Part shown: positions 43,759 through 52,412 of the stretch, one piece after another
Layout of the letters: each line of letters starts with the position of its first letter
How positions within the stretch are numbered: the first letter of the stretch is position 1
Source of the DNA: Hyphomicrobiales bacterium
GTDB lineage: Bacteria > Pseudomonadota > Alphaproteobacteria > Rhizobiales > Rhizobiaceae
Direction: 5' to 3'
Assembly: GCA_900472675.1 (NCBI GenBank)
Contig: UCJA01000014.1
Location: forward strand, 232,962 to 296,961
DNA: 64,000 bases
Notes under the pieces: generated by a model
Databases searched by the model: none
What the model saw: only the letters and a program-made list of their open reading frames with translations
Told to the model about the DNA's origin: nothing
Position numbers and translations under genes: made by a program

Positions 43759-43793
43759 CCGGGAGGGGCCGGGTACGCCGGTCCCTCCCGGTT
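43759..43793 (+). terminator. Hairpin terminator after hsp20
   Basis: A 14-bp stem CCGGGAGGGGCCGG / CCGGTCCCTCCCGG (one G-T pair) with a GTACG loop, followed by TTTG. Confidence 0.7.
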
Positions 43794-44000
43794 TGCCATC
43801 CTGGACCGGCGGTCTGACTGCAGGCGGCTGGCGCGTTGCTACCGGGCTTGCGACAAAAACATGTCTTTCGCTCAATGCCATGGCGCTGCCATGATCTGCG
43901 GCCTATAGGTCCTCATCCCCCTATGGCCTTGCAGCCATGTCAGATTCGCGGCGTGTCCGCCCCCTTGGGCCACCGTGGCATAGCGAGTGATTTCCGAACG

Positions 44001-45461
44001 ATGTCGGATCAGACCTTTGATACGCCCGTGGCTGGGCGAGCCGCTCCCAATTTCCGTATCATCGCCATGATCATTGCCAGCGCCATGTTGATGGAAAACA
44101 TCGACGCAACGGTTCTGGCGACGGCGCTTCCCACCATGGCTCGCGATTTCGGCGTGGACGCACCGGCCATGTCGATCGCGCTGACGTCCTATCTTCTCAG
44201 CCTGGCGATCTTTATTCCGGCGAGCGGCAAGATGGCCGACCGCTTCGGGTCGCGGACTGTATTCCGTGCCGCCATCCTGGTCTTCGTGATCGGCTCCATT
44301 CTCTGCGCGCTGGCGCCAACGCTGCTGCTTCTCGTGCTGGCGCGGCTCCTGCAGGGTCTCGGCGGCGCCATGATGATGCCCGTCGGCCGCCTAGTGCTGA
44401 TGCGCAGCGTCGCCCGCAAGGACATGGTGAGCGCCATGTCCTGGCTGCTGGTACCGGCTCTGATCGGGCCGATCGTCGGTCCGCCGCTTGGCGGCTTCAT
44501 CGTCACCTACCTCGACTGGCGCTGGATCTTCTACATCAACGTGCCGGTCGGCATCGTGGGTATGATCTTCGTGTCGATCTATATCGAGGAGATCAAGGGT
44601 AAGGCGAGCGGGCCCTTCGATCGCGTCGGCTTCGTCCTGTCGGGGATATCGCTGGGGTCGCTGCTATTCGGCTTCGAGCTTTCCAGCCACGCGGGGCAGG
44701 CGGCCTTCGCGACCTTCCTGATCGCGTTCGGCCTGTTGTTCGGCATGGCCTATCTGCGGCATGCCCGCAGCCACCCGTCGCCGATCATGGATTTCTCGCT
44801 GATGAAGATCCCGAGCTTCGGGACGTCGGTCATCGCCGGCTCACTGACGCGCATTACCCAGGGCGCCCAGCCCTTCCTGCTGCCGCTGATGTTTCAGATC
44901 GGGTTCGAACTTTCTGCAGCCACTACCGGCCAGATCATCATCTCGACGGCTCTCGGGGCGCTCGCCATGAAGCCGCTCGCCCGCACCGTGTTCCGACGGA
45001 TTGGGTTTCGCATCAGCCTTCTGGTCAACGGGGTGATCGGCACGCTGGGCTACGGGCTCTGTGCCGCCTTCCGGCCGGACTGGCCGATGTGGCTGATCTG
45101 CGTGGTGCTGGTGCTCAGCGCCTTTTTCATGTCGTTCCAGTTCACCGCCTACAATACGATCGCCTATGACGAGATCAGCCAGGACAAGATGAGCGCGGCC
45201 ACGAGCTTCTACACCACCTTTCAGCAGCTGATGCTGTCGCTTGGCATCTGCGTGGGCGCGCTTGCGCTGCACGGCTCAATGGGGATGAGCGGCAACGGCG
45301 AGCCTGAGCTTGGCGATTTTTCCGTAGCCTTCATCGTGGTGGCGATGATTTCGCTGACCGCGACGATCTGGAATTTCCGGTTCGCGCCAGATGCCGGCGA
45401 GGAAATCAGCGGCTACCGCGGCAGCAAGAGCAAGCAGGTGGCGACGCGAACCGAGGGCTGA
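44001..45461 (+). CDS. MFS drug-exporter-like transporter (DHA2 / EmrB-QacA type)
   Basis: 486 residues from the ATG at 44001; an upstream frame from 43836 adds no conserved sequence. About 14 membrane segments. The DHA2 motifs are NIDATVLATALPTMA in helix 1, MADRFGSRTVF between helices 2 and 3, ARLLQGLGGAMMMPVGRL in helix 4 and GPPLGGFIVTYLDWRWIFYINVPVG around helices 5 and 6 (shown in part). It probably exports organic compounds by proton antiport. There is no adjacent regulator and no membrane-fusion partner. Confidence 0.88.
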   Translation: MSDQTFDTPVAGRAAPNFRIIAMIIASAMLMENIDATVLATALPTMARDFGVDAPAMSIALTSYLLSLAIFIPASGKMADRFGSRTVFRAAILVFVIGSILCALAPTLLLLVLARLLQGLGGAMMMPVGRLVLMRSVARKDMVSAMSWLLVPALIGPIVGPPLGGFIVTYLDWRWIFYINVPVGIVGMIFVSIYIEEIKGKASGPFDRVGFVLSGISLGSLLFGFELSSHAGQAAFATFLIAFGLLFGMAYLRHARSHPSPIMDFSLMKIPSFGTSVIAGSLTRITQGAQPFLLPLMFQIGFELSAATTGQIIISTALGALAMKPLARTVFRRIGFRISLLVNGVIGTLGYGLCAAFRPDWPMWLICVVLVLSAFFMSFQFTAYNTIAYDEISQDKMSAATSFYTTFQQLMLSLGICVGALALHGSMGMSGNGEPELGDFSVAFIVVAMISLTATIWNFRFAPDAGEEISGYRGSKSKQVATRTEG

Positions 45462-45488
45462 CACCAGTTTAGGCCTTCAGAGGCCGGT

Positions 45489-46466
45489 TTATATGTTGCG
45501 GAAAGCCGGCAGCACATCCCGGCCCATGGCGCGGATAAAGCCTTGCTGGTCCCGCGAGATGCCGTGGACATAGATCTTCTCGAAGCCGCAGGACGCACCT
45601 TCCTCGATCAGCGCCACGACTTCTTCACTGCGGGTCACAAGCGGGATCACCTCGTCCATCGCTTCGGGCGGTATGTCCTGGACGGCGTTATCAAAGTCCT
45701 GCGTCGTCCTCATGTTCGCCAGTTTTTCCGGCGGAAGGGCAGCATGACGCCACTGATCCCAGACGATCATGCGCGCCTCGTCGCGCGTTTCGGCCCAGCA
45801 CACCTGAAGCTGCAGGGCGATCGGCTTGCCTTCGCCACCGCCCTTTCGGAAACGTGAGATAAGGTTCTGCATGTCTGCCTTCGGCTTGAGGACGGTGATC
45901 AGGCCATCGGCCCATTCGCCAAGCCATTCCGCCGTCTCGGGCGTCAGGGCCGCGCCGTAAAGGGCGGGCGGTTTCGCCGGCAATGACCAGAGCCTCGCGT
46001 CCTCCGCTGCAAAACCATCATGCCGGGCGGTGACCGTTTCGCCGCGCAGCAGGGCTCGCATGATCTCGGTTGCGGCGCGAAGGCGCTCGTTGCGTTTGGG
46101 CTTGTCCGGCCAGCCTTCGCCGGTCATGCACTCGTTCAGGGCCTCACCGCTGCCGACGGCGATCCAGGGCATGCGGTCGGGAAACATCTGCGCGAGTGTT
46201 GCGATGGTATGGGCAAGATCGACCGGGTGATGGCGCCAGCCGCCGGGGATGGACAGGCTTCCGAAGGGGACCGAAGTGGCGGCCATGGCGGCACCGAGCC
46301 AGGCCCAGTTGCTGCCGGAATTTCCCTGCCGGGCGCTCCAGGGGGCGATGTGGTCCGAGGTCATCACCGCCTGAAAGCCTGCGCCCTGCGCCTGCCGCGC
46401 ATATTGCAGCAGCTCGCTCGGTGAAAACTGCTCGTGGGATGCGTGGTAGCCGATGATCAAAAGCAT
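45489..46466 (-). CDS. Luciferase-like (LLM-class) flavin oxidoreductase
   Basis: 325 residues from the ATG at 46466. The N-terminal IGYHASHEQFSPSELLQYARQ and AVMTSDHIAPW, followed by PGGWRHHPVDLAHTIATL and WIAVGSGEALNE, fit the group of probable non-F420 flavin monooxygenases in the bacterial-luciferase superfamily. The substrate is unknown. An EcfG-type element on the minus strand (46513-46538) lies 47 bases upstream and is back-to-back with one serving the next gene. Confidence 0.78.
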   Translation of the reverse strand: MLLIIGYHASHEQFSPSELLQYARQAQGAGFQAVMTSDHIAPWSARQGNSGSNWAWLGAAMAATSVPFGSLSIPGGWRHHPVDLAHTIATLAQMFPDRMPWIAVGSGEALNECMTGEGWPDKPKRNERLRAATEIMRALLRGETVTARHDGFAAEDARLWSLPAKPPALYGAALTPETAEWLGEWADGLITVLKPKADMQNLISRFRKGGGEGKPIALQLQVCWAETRDEARMIVWDQWRHAALPPEKLANMRTTQDFDNAVQDIPPEAMDEVIPLVTRSEEVVALIEEGASCGFEKIYVHGISRDQQGFIRAMGRDVLPAFRNI

Positions 46467-46512
46467 TCTCCGCTTGCTGGCATGTGGTGCAGACCCTGGT
46501 TTCTGGAGCGAA

Positions 46513-46538
46513 AACCGGGAAGGCCTGCAGGTTGTTCC
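46513..46538 (-). promoter_or_regulatory. EcfG-type promoter (GGAAC-N18-GTT) of the LLM gene
   Basis: GGAAC at 46538-46534 and GTT at 46515-46513, read on the minus strand, 18 bases apart. Confidence 0.5.
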
Positions 46539-46558
46539 AGAAGGGGTTTGCCAAGATC

Positions 46559-46584
46559 GGAACTTCGCCGGCCAGCTACGGGTT
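46559..46584 (+). promoter_or_regulatory. EcfG-type promoter (GGAAC-N18-GTT)
   Basis: GGAAC at 46559-46563 and GTT at 46582-46584, 29 bases upstream of the 65-residue gene. It forms a divergent pair with the element at 46513. Confidence 0.5.
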
Positions 46585-46612
46585 CTAGCGAGTGAGAGAA
46601 GGAGAACCTGCA

Positions 46613-46810
46613 ATGACCAAGACTGCCGATGAGAACGCAAAGACGACGTTCGACGTGGACGAAGCAGCGGCGGAAGGAAAAACCGGTGCTGCTCCGCCGG
46701 TCGAAACGTTCGATCTGCCCAAGCCGGACGAGGAGCGCCGGATCTTCCAGAACGGTGATACGGATCGCGAACCGTCTAGTGGCGAGACGTCTGTGTCTCG
46801 CGGCTCATGA
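46613..46810 (+). CDS. Small acidic protein, 65 residues
   Basis: The ATG at 46613 has GAAGGAGA at good spacing. The protein is highly charged and probably disordered (ENAKTTFDVDEAAAEGK, LPKPDEERRIFQNGD). No family is recognised. The 3' end overlaps the convergent gene at 46776 by 35 bases. An EcfG-type promoter precedes it. Confidence 0.6.
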   Translation: MTKTADENAKTTFDVDEAAAEGKTGAAPPVETFDLPKPDEERRIFQNGDTDREPSSGETSVSRGS

Positions 46811-46979
46811 GATAACCCGCGACATCGCCGTCGCACATCTTCTCCAACCGGTCGGCGCCAAAGCCTTCTGCATCGGCCTGGGCTCGCAGGACGCCGGCCA
46901 GCATGCCGAACTCGAAGGGATCGGCATAAGCTTGCTCGGACCGATCGTCACTGACCAGCCAGTCCGTCATATCCTTCAT
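46776..46979 (-). CDS. Small hypothetical protein, 67 residues
   Basis: Starts MKDMTDWLVSDDRSEQAYAD at 46979 with GGAAGGA upstream. Mixed acidic helical protein (FEFGMLAGVLRAQADAEGF, LEKMCDGDVAGYL). Not recognised. A perfect-spacing EcfG element lies about 100 bases upstream on the same strand, which supports this start and the reality of the gene. Confidence 0.6.
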   Translation of the reverse strand: MKDMTDWLVSDDRSEQAYADPFEFGMLAGVLRAQADAEGFGADRLEKMCDGDVAGYLMSRETQTSRH

Positions 46980-47081
46980 GTGGTGTTTCCTTCCATTGAG
47001 GACGTTGAAAAAGCGGCAATCCCGGCATCGAGAAACCTGGTAAAACTGAAAGCGTCTGGAAGATGCCGGCGAAGCACGGCA

Positions 47082-47106
47082 AACGCTTGGATCAGACGAG
47101 AGTTCC
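47082..47106 (-). promoter_or_regulatory. EcfG promoter (GGAAC-N17-GTT)
   Basis: On the minus strand GGAAC (47106-47102), exactly 17 bases, then GTT (47084-47082). Confidence 0.65.
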
Positions 47107-47232
47107 TCAGTGGTCTCAGGCGAAGATGGAGTGTCCGCGCACCTTCCTGTGAAGACGATTTGGGCGTGTGAAGGATATGTCACCATCGCAAACAATGGTG
47201 ATCAATGCAGGAGTGCTGCCGGGCCCTTTGGG

Positions 47233-47257
47233 GGAACCAACCACCCGGTGCCGTGTT
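47233..47257 (+). promoter_or_regulatory. EcfG promoter (GGAAC-N17-GTT)
   Basis: GGAAC at 47233-47237, 17 bases, GTT at 47255-47257. It lies 30 bases upstream of the 76-residue gene. Confidence 0.7.
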
Positions 47258-47286
47258 GGTGTCACACAAGCCAATGGAGCGCCACG

Positions 47287-47517
47287 ATGACCGATTCCAA
47301 ATCCACCGTCGAAAACGATGCCAAGGGCCAGTTCGCCAAGTCGCAGGCGGACCCAAAAGCTTCGGGCGTCGCCAGCGCCAAGCCGACCGTCGTGACCGGC
47401 TCGGAAGATGCGACTGTCCATAATATACCGCCGGGCGCCAAGAAGCCTGAGTCGAACGACCCTCTTCACTACGACGAGCGCGAGATGAATGAAGGCTCGT
47501 TTCGCGGATCGCGCTAA
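47287..47517 (+). CDS. Small hydrophilic stress-type protein, 76 residues
   Basis: Starts MTDSKSTVENDAKGQFAKSQ; GGAG eight bases upstream of the ATG at 47287. Rich in Lys, Ser, Ala and Asp and without hydrophobic segments, so it is probably intrinsically disordered. It ends EREMNEGSFRGSR. No family is recognised. The EcfG promoter just upstream suggests stationary-phase or stress expression. Confidence 0.6.
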   Translation: MTDSKSTVENDAKGQFAKSQADPKASGVASAKPTVVTGSEDATVHNIPPGAKKPESNDPLHYDEREMNEGSFRGSR

Positions 47518-47695
47518 TATCGAGTGACTGCGCCCCAAGGGCCGCATGCGAAGCGTAGCGAATGCCGTCTCGGCACCGTACCTGTTGTCAGCCGTCTTTG
47601 TCCGGTGATCTGACTGTGATCCCAGTTGAGTGCAGTATCGTGCGCTTCCTTCGAGTCGCCATCATCAAGAACACCACCAACAAGCGAGAAGAGCC

Positions 47696-47980
47696 ATGCC
47701 AGAAGCCAAGACCATTGGAGAGATGACCGTCACCGAACGCCAGGACCTTCTTGCCGCCGTGGCGGATGGATTGGACCAAAGTGCGCGGGAGGCCCTGGAA
47801 GTCGGCGATCAGGGGTTTGCCCTTAATTCCCACAGCCTCGCCTCGATGATCCGCGGCAGCACGGAAGATCTGTCGCGACACGAGCTACAGGCGGCGGAAC
47901 TGCTGCTGCAGCAGGGGATCGCGATGATCGACCAGTTCCGCACGCGGCTTGCCGGAGACCCACAGACCACAGTGCATTAG
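47696..47980 (+). CDS. Small hypothetical helical protein, 94 residues
   Basis: ATG at 47696 with GAGAAGAG upstream. Mostly helical: MTVTERQDLLAAVADGLDQSA, LNSHSLASMIRGSTEDL and ELQAAELLLQQGIAMIDQF. No family is recognised. It sits among stress-regulated small genes on the same strand, but no EcfG element was found directly upstream. Confidence 0.6.
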   Translation: MPEAKTIGEMTVTERQDLLAAVADGLDQSAREALEVGDQGFALNSHSLASMIRGSTEDLSRHELQAAELLLQQGIAMIDQFRTRLAGDPQTTVH

Positions 47981-48050
47981 GCGGAGGGACTGCTGTTCCT
48001 TGCTCCTCCACCGGCGTGATCGGTTTAGGATTTCCTGACGAGTGGCCTCG

Positions 48051-48075
48051 GGAACCCCGGTGTATCCAGGCAGTT
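48051..48075 (+). promoter_or_regulatory. EcfG promoter (GGAAC-N17-GTT)
   Basis: GGAAC at 48051-48055, 17 bases, GTT at 48073-48075; 45 bases upstream of the DUF2934 gene. Confidence 0.7.
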
Positions 48076-48119
48076 AGGAAGCGGTCAATTGCAGGCGGTT
48101 GGGCCTGTCTGAGGATGTC

Positions 48120-48326
48120 ATGGAACAGGAAGACAGAGACAAGTTAATTCGGGAGCGTGCCTATGCGCTTTGGGAGCAGGACGGTCGTCCGGAGGGCGAT
48201 CCCGAGCGTCACTGGCACGAGGCCATTACCCAGATGGATGGCGCTTTGGGGCTCGGCAGCCCGGATCAGAGCCGGGATGACCAGAGCAACTCGATGCTGG
48301 ATAGCGAGCAGGGCGGCACCCGCTGA
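48120..48326 (+). CDS. DUF2934 domain protein, 68 residues
   Basis: From the ATG at 48120, with GAGGATGTC directly upstream. The motif IRERAYALWEQDGRPEGDPE followed by RHWHEA is the DUF2934 pattern found in many rhizobial small proteins. It is cytosolic with no known function. It has an EcfG promoter upstream and a strong terminator 43 bases downstream, so it is a single-gene unit. Confidence 0.8.
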   Translation: MEQEDRDKLIRERAYALWEQDGRPEGDPERHWHEAITQMDGALGLGSPDQSRDDQSNSMLDSEQGGTR

Positions 48327-48368
48327 CCCACATCAGACTGGAGTCACAGACACTCGCGATAACACATG

Positions 48369-48393
48369 AGGGCGCCATGCGGCGCCCTTTTTC
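48369..48393 (+). terminator. Terminator after the DUF2934 gene
   Basis: A perfect 8-bp stem AGGGCGCC / GGCGCCCT with an ATGC loop followed by TTTTTC. Confidence 0.88.
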
Positions 48394-48458
48394 ATGTTCG
48401 GATACAGGTGGCTCACGCGCCTGATCCGCACAGGCGTCCTCAGCATAGCCGTTTGCCT

Positions 48459-48483
48459 GGAACCACCGGGGCGGGCGAGGGTT
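48459..48483 (+). promoter_or_regulatory. EcfG promoter (GGAAC-N17-GTT)
   Basis: GGAAC at 48459-48463, 17 bases, GTT at 48481-48483; 65 bases upstream of the SDR gene. Confidence 0.7.
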
Positions 48484-48547
48484 CCTTTATCAGTCGCGTG
48501 CAAGCACCGCCGTGCGCAGCTTTCATCCCCCAAGGAAAGGACTTTCC

Positions 48548-49567
48548 ATGACCCTTGATCTCAGCCGTGCCGTCGTGGTCATCACCGGTGCTTCGAGCGG
48601 CATCGGCGAGGCAACCGCCTATGCCTTCGCCCGGAAGGGCAGCCGGGTCGTGCTGGCCGCGCGTAACCTGCCGGCGCTGGAGACCATTGCCGAGACCTGC
48701 CGCCAGTTGGGTGGGCAGGCGATTGCCGTGAAGACCGATGTGACTGATCCCGAAGCGGTCAAGGCGTTGGCCGAGAAGGCGATGACCTTCGGCAGGATCG
48801 ACGTTTGGATCAGCAATGTGGGGATCGGCGCCGTCGGGCGTTTCCAGGATGTGCCGCTCGAGGCGCACGAGAAGATCATCCGCACCAATCTTCTCGGCCA
48901 TATCAACGACGCCTATGCGGTGGTTCCGATCTTCCTTGACCAGGGACGCGGCACATACATCAACATGATCTCGCTCGCCGGCTTTGCGGGCACGCCATTT
49001 GCAACGGCCTACAGCGCCAGCAAGTTCGGCCTGCGCGGCTTTTCAGAAGCGCTGCGGGCGGAACTCGCCGAGCTGCCGAACATCCATGTCTGCGACATCT
49101 ATCCGGCCTTCGTCGATACCCCCGGCCTGACCCACGGCGCCAATTACGTGGGCCGCGAGCTCGGTGCGCCGCCACCCGTGCTCGACCCGCGGCAAGTGGC
49201 GCAGGCCATGGTCGATGTCGCGCTTTCGCCCCGCCCGACGACGACGATCGGCTCCGTCACCAAGCTTGCACGGGTCGCGCATGTGTTCATGCCGAACCTT
49301 GCCGCGCGCGGGTTTGCGCGGTTCGCCGAGTTCTATTTCAAGCGGGCGCCCCGGATCGCCAAGAGCGACGGCACGCTCTACCATCATCCGGTAGAGGCGG
49401 GGGGTGTCGATGGCGGCTTCCGGTCGCCAGGCAAGCATCCCTCCGGGCCGGTGCTGATCGCTGCAGGAGCGCTGCTGGCGCTGGCGGCCGGTGTCGCACT
49501 GGCGACGAGCGGGAAACGCCAACCGCCTGCCAAGGCGATCGCGCACTCCCGCACGCGGCCCCGTTGA
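48548..49567 (+). CDS. SDR-family oxidoreductase with C-terminal membrane anchor
   Basis: 339 residues from the ATG at 48548 (AAAGGA upstream). Classical SDR: GASSGIGEATA cofactor loop, ISNVGIG, catalytic YSASKFGLRGFSEALRAEL and DIYPAFVDTPG. After the SDR domain (about 265 residues) there is a linker and a hydrophobic helix (about 300-322: GPVLIAAGALLALAAGVALA), then a basic tail. The tail anchor is unusual for an SDR and suggests a membrane-bound lipid or quinone substrate. Driven by an EcfG promoter. Confidence 0.82.
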   Translation: MTLDLSRAVVVITGASSGIGEATAYAFARKGSRVVLAARNLPALETIAETCRQLGGQAIAVKTDVTDPEAVKALAEKAMTFGRIDVWISNVGIGAVGRFQDVPLEAHEKIIRTNLLGHINDAYAVVPIFLDQGRGTYINMISLAGFAGTPFATAYSASKFGLRGFSEALRAELAELPNIHVCDIYPAFVDTPGLTHGANYVGRELGAPPPVLDPRQVAQAMVDVALSPRPTTTIGSVTKLARVAHVFMPNLAARGFARFAEFYFKRAPRIAKSDGTLYHHPVEAGGVDGGFRSPGKHPSGPVLIAAGALLALAAGVALATSGKRQPPAKAIAHSRTRPR

Positions 49568-49589
49568 GACTTCGGCCGGCAGCTTTGGC

Positions 49590-50504
49590 TTAGCTCATGG
49601 CGGCGCCTGACGTCGCGAGGAAGACGGAATAGAGAGACCGGGTCGCCGTGATGAACAGGCGGTTCCGGCGGGGACCGCCGAAGGTCAGATTGGCGACGGT
49701 CTGGGGCACGAGGATCTTGCCCAGCAGCGTGCCGTCCGGGGCAAAGCAGTGCACACCATCACCGGCGCTGGTCCAGAGGTTGCCGGCAACATCGATCCTG
49801 AAGCCGTCAGGCAAGCCTTTGTCGACGCTGCAGAACTCCCGGCCGTTGGCCAGGTTTTTGCCATCGACGACATCGAAGACGCGGATGTGGCGCGGGGCGG
49901 TGACGTCGTGGCTGGAGGCAGAATCAGCGACGTAGAGCTTGGTCTCGTCCGGCGAGAAGGCAAGACCGTTCGGCTGTCCGAAGTCGGTGACCACGGCCTC
50001 GAGTTCCCCCGTCGTCGGGTCAATCCGGTAGACGTTGCGGGTCGCCTGCTCGGGTTCTGCACGATAGCCCTCATAGTCGGACAGGATGCCGTAGGAGGGG
50101 TCGGTGAACCAGATGCTGCCGTCCGAGCGCACCACCACGTCATTCGGCGAATTCAGGCGCTTGCCCTCATAGCGGTCGGCCAGAACGGTGATCGAGCCAT
50201 CCACCTCGGTGCGGGTGACGCGGCGGCTGCCGTGTTCGCAGGAGACGAGGCGGCCCTCGCGGTCGCGGGTATTGCCGTTGGTGAAATGCGAGGGCGAGCG
50301 GAAGACGGAGACCGTGCCCTCGGCCCATCGCAACATGCGCTGGTTGGGAATGTCGCTCCAGAGGAGGCAGTTGAGGTCGGCAAACCAGACGGGCCCTTCC
50401 GCCCAGCGGCAGCCGTCGTAGAGTTCATCCAGCCCGGCACTTCCAACGGTCAGATAGCGGAAGCGGTCGTCGTGGATTTCGTAGATGGACGCGTTCTGCG
50501 ACAT
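49590..50504 (-). CDS. SMP-30/gluconolactonase-family lactonase of the CUT2 operon
   Basis: 304 residues. WAEGPVWFADLNCLLWSDIP at about 34-53 holds the metal-binding Glu. RLNSPNDVVVRSDGSIWFTDP and QPNGLAFSPDETKLYVADS give the Asn and Asp ligands. It hydrolyses a sugar lactone. As the last gene behind a ribose-type transporter (23-base gap), it suggests that the imported sugar is oxidised to a lactone. It is only distantly similar to the SMP-30 at 41756. Confidence 0.87.
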   Translation of the reverse strand: MSQNASIYEIHDDRFRYLTVGSAGLDELYDGCRWAEGPVWFADLNCLLWSDIPNQRMLRWAEGTVSVFRSPSHFTNGNTRDREGRLVSCEHGSRRVTRTEVDGSITVLADRYEGKRLNSPNDVVVRSDGSIWFTDPSYGILSDYEGYRAEPEQATRNVYRIDPTTGELEAVVTDFGQPNGLAFSPDETKLYVADSASSHDVTAPRHIRVFDVVDGKNLANGREFCSVDKGLPDGFRIDVAGNLWTSAGDGVHCFAPDGTLLGKILVPQTVANLTFGGPRRNRLFITATRSLYSVFLATSGAAMS

Positions 50505-50526
50505 TGATCTGTCCCCCCTGTTGCTC

Positions 50527-51474
50527 TTATCGCGTTGATTGACGGCCGCCCGCGAGCAGGATGACGGCGATGATGATGAGGCCGGTGAGGATCAATCGGA
50601 AGCCGGCGCCGAAGCCATAGGTGTTGAGCATGGACACCACCAGGAACATGAAGAGCGAGGCGCCCCAGATACCCGGGATGTTGGAATTGCCGCCGGCCAC
50701 TGCCGTGCCGCCGATCACCACGACCGCAATCGACATCAGCAGGTATTCGGCGCCCATGTTCAAGGCGGCACCCCCGGAAAAGCTTGCCAGCAGGTATCCG
50801 CAGACCGACGCGAGAACGGCACAGAGCGCGTAGGTGACGAAGCGGGTGCCATCGACCGGAATGCCGGTCATGCGGGCGGCAAAGGTGCTTTGGCCGATCG
50901 CCGAAATCCACCGCCCGTAGATCGATTTCTCAAGCAGCACCCAGGCGAGCGCCGACAGCACGAGCGCGACGAGCGCAATGTTGGGAATGCCGAGAAGGCT
51001 CGATGTGGTGAAGTCGGCCAGCGTTTCCGGCGGCTTAATGCGCAGGCCGCGGTTCGCCCAGATCGCCGTCGACTGGACCACAAAGCTCATAGACAGGGTG
51101 GCGATGATCGGCGGGATGCGCAGGAGCTTGATCAGCGTGTAGTTGCCGATGCCGACGAGGATGCCGAGCCCGACCGCCAGCAGCAGGCCGACGAAGACGA
51201 GGCCATCCTGCACGTCCATCAGCTTCAGCGCCAGCGTGCCGGAGAGCGTCATGGTGGCGGGAACGGAGAGATCGATATTCCCAGGACCGAGCGTGATCAC
51301 GAACATCTGGCCTATGCCGACAATCACCGAGAAGGCGGCGAAGGTGAGCGCCGCCTGCGTGAGGCCAATCGTGCTGGCTCCCCCGGTGAAGAGGATGGTG
51401 ATGATCCAGACCACGGCGGTTGCCGCGAAGGACCAGATCCACGGCCTTGCAAAGAAAAGACGGGAGGCGTTCAT
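50527..51474 (-). CDS. CUT2 sugar ABC transporter permease (RbsC type)
   Basis: 315 residues with 8-10 membrane segments. Family motifs are GPGNIDLSVPATMTLSG near the N-terminus, GNYTLIKLLRIPPIIATLSM in the middle and the cytoplasmic loop AIGQSTFAARMTGIPV. It overlaps the other permease gene by four bases. It forms a heterodimer with that protein. Confidence 0.88.
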   Translation of the reverse strand: MNASRLFFARPWIWSFAATAVVWIITILFTGGASTIGLTQAALTFAAFSVIVGIGQMFVITLGPGNIDLSVPATMTLSGTLALKLMDVQDGLVFVGLLLAVGLGILVGIGNYTLIKLLRIPPIIATLSMSFVVQSTAIWANRGLRIKPPETLADFTTSSLLGIPNIALVALVLSALAWVLLEKSIYGRWISAIGQSTFAARMTGIPVDGTRFVTYALCAVLASVCGYLLASFSGGAALNMGAEYLLMSIAVVVIGGTAVAGGNSNIPGIWGASLFMFLVVSMLNTYGFGAGFRLILTGLIIIAVILLAGGRQSTR

Positions 51475-52412
51475 TGGGTCTTCTCCCGCGTTTCGAGGCG
51501 GTTGAGGGCAAGGCGCAGGGCCAGCACCACGACGAGGATGGCGCCCTGGGCACCGATCTGCCAGTCGGGCGAGATGCGCATGAAGGATAGGAAGGAACCG
51601 GCCAGCGTCAGCGTCAGGGCGCCGATCACTGCGCCGATGGGCGAGACCTTGCCGCCGACGAACTCGCCGCCGCCGAGGATGACGCCGGCGATCGACAGCA
51701 GCGTGTAGCGCAGCGCGATATTGGCATCGGCGGAGGTGGTAAGGCCGACCAGCGCAATGCCGGACAGCACGGCGAAGAAGCCTGCCAGGGCGTAGGTCGC
51801 GGCGCGCAGCCGGATCACGGACCAGCCGGCCCGCTCGACCGAGCGGTCGTTTCCACCGACGCCGCGGACGACCACGCCGAAGGAGGAGCGCATGACGATG
51901 AAATGGGTCACTGCGGCGATCAGGATGCTGGCGACGATCGCCATGGGCACGATCGGCGGCTTTGCCGTCATCAGCCAGCGGGCCCAGACGGGAGCCGACC
52001 CGCCTGGCGAGGGCAGCATCAGGACGGCAAGGCCGCCCCAGACGAAGCTCATGCCGAGCGTCACCACGATCGACGGTAGCTGGCGGACGTGGATGACCAC
52101 GCCGATCGCCGCATAGACGGCGATCGCGCCGAGGAAGATCAGGATGCCTGTCGCCGGGGAAGTCTGCAGTAAGGTTGCGGCGACACAGGCGCAGAAGCTG
52201 ACGAAGGTGCCCATGGAGAGGTCGAGATCGTTGACCGCCATGATCAGCATCTGGGCGATGGTGGCAAGTGCGATTGGCACCGCCAGATTAAAAAGCAGGT
52301 TGAGCCCCGTGTAGCTCATGGCGCGCGGCTGCATGTAGAAGACGGCGGCAAGCAGCAGGGCAAGCGAGGCCGCAGGAATGATCAGGCGGATGGTGCTTGA
52401 GGAGAGTTTCAT
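51471..52412 (-). CDS. CUT2 sugar ABC transporter permease (RbsC type), second copy
   Basis: 313 residues with 8-10 membrane segments. VNDLDLSMGTFVSFCACVAA is the family helix, LPSIVVTLGMSFVWGGLAV follows, and GVGGNDRSVERAGWSVIRL is the loop that contacts the ATPase. It overlaps the ATPase gene upstream and the first permease downstream by four bases each. Confidence 0.88.
   Translation of the reverse strand: MKLSSSTIRLIIPAASLALLLAAVFYMQPRAMSYTGLNLLFNLAVPIALATIAQMLIMAVNDLDLSMGTFVSFCACVAATLLQTSPATGILIFLGAIAVYAAIGVVIHVRQLPSIVVTLGMSFVWGGLAVLMLPSPGGSAPVWARWLMTAKPPIVPMAIVASILIAAVTHFIVMRSSFGVVVRGVGGNDRSVERAGWSVIRLRAATYALAGFFAVLSGIALVGLTTSADANIALRYTLLSIAGVILGGGEFVGGKVSPIGAVIGALTLTLAGSFLSFMRISPDWQIGAQGAILVVVLALRLALNRLETREKTQ

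Larger units (their letters stand above)
46980..47286. other. Intergenic region with two divergent EcfG promoters
   Basis: 307 bases without a gene. It holds a minus-strand EcfG element (47082-47106) for the 67-residue gene and a plus-strand element (47233-47257) for the 76-residue gene. Nothing else of note; a short ATTGTTTGCGATGGTG-like stretch near 47190 is AT-richer than its surroundings. Confidence 0.5.
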
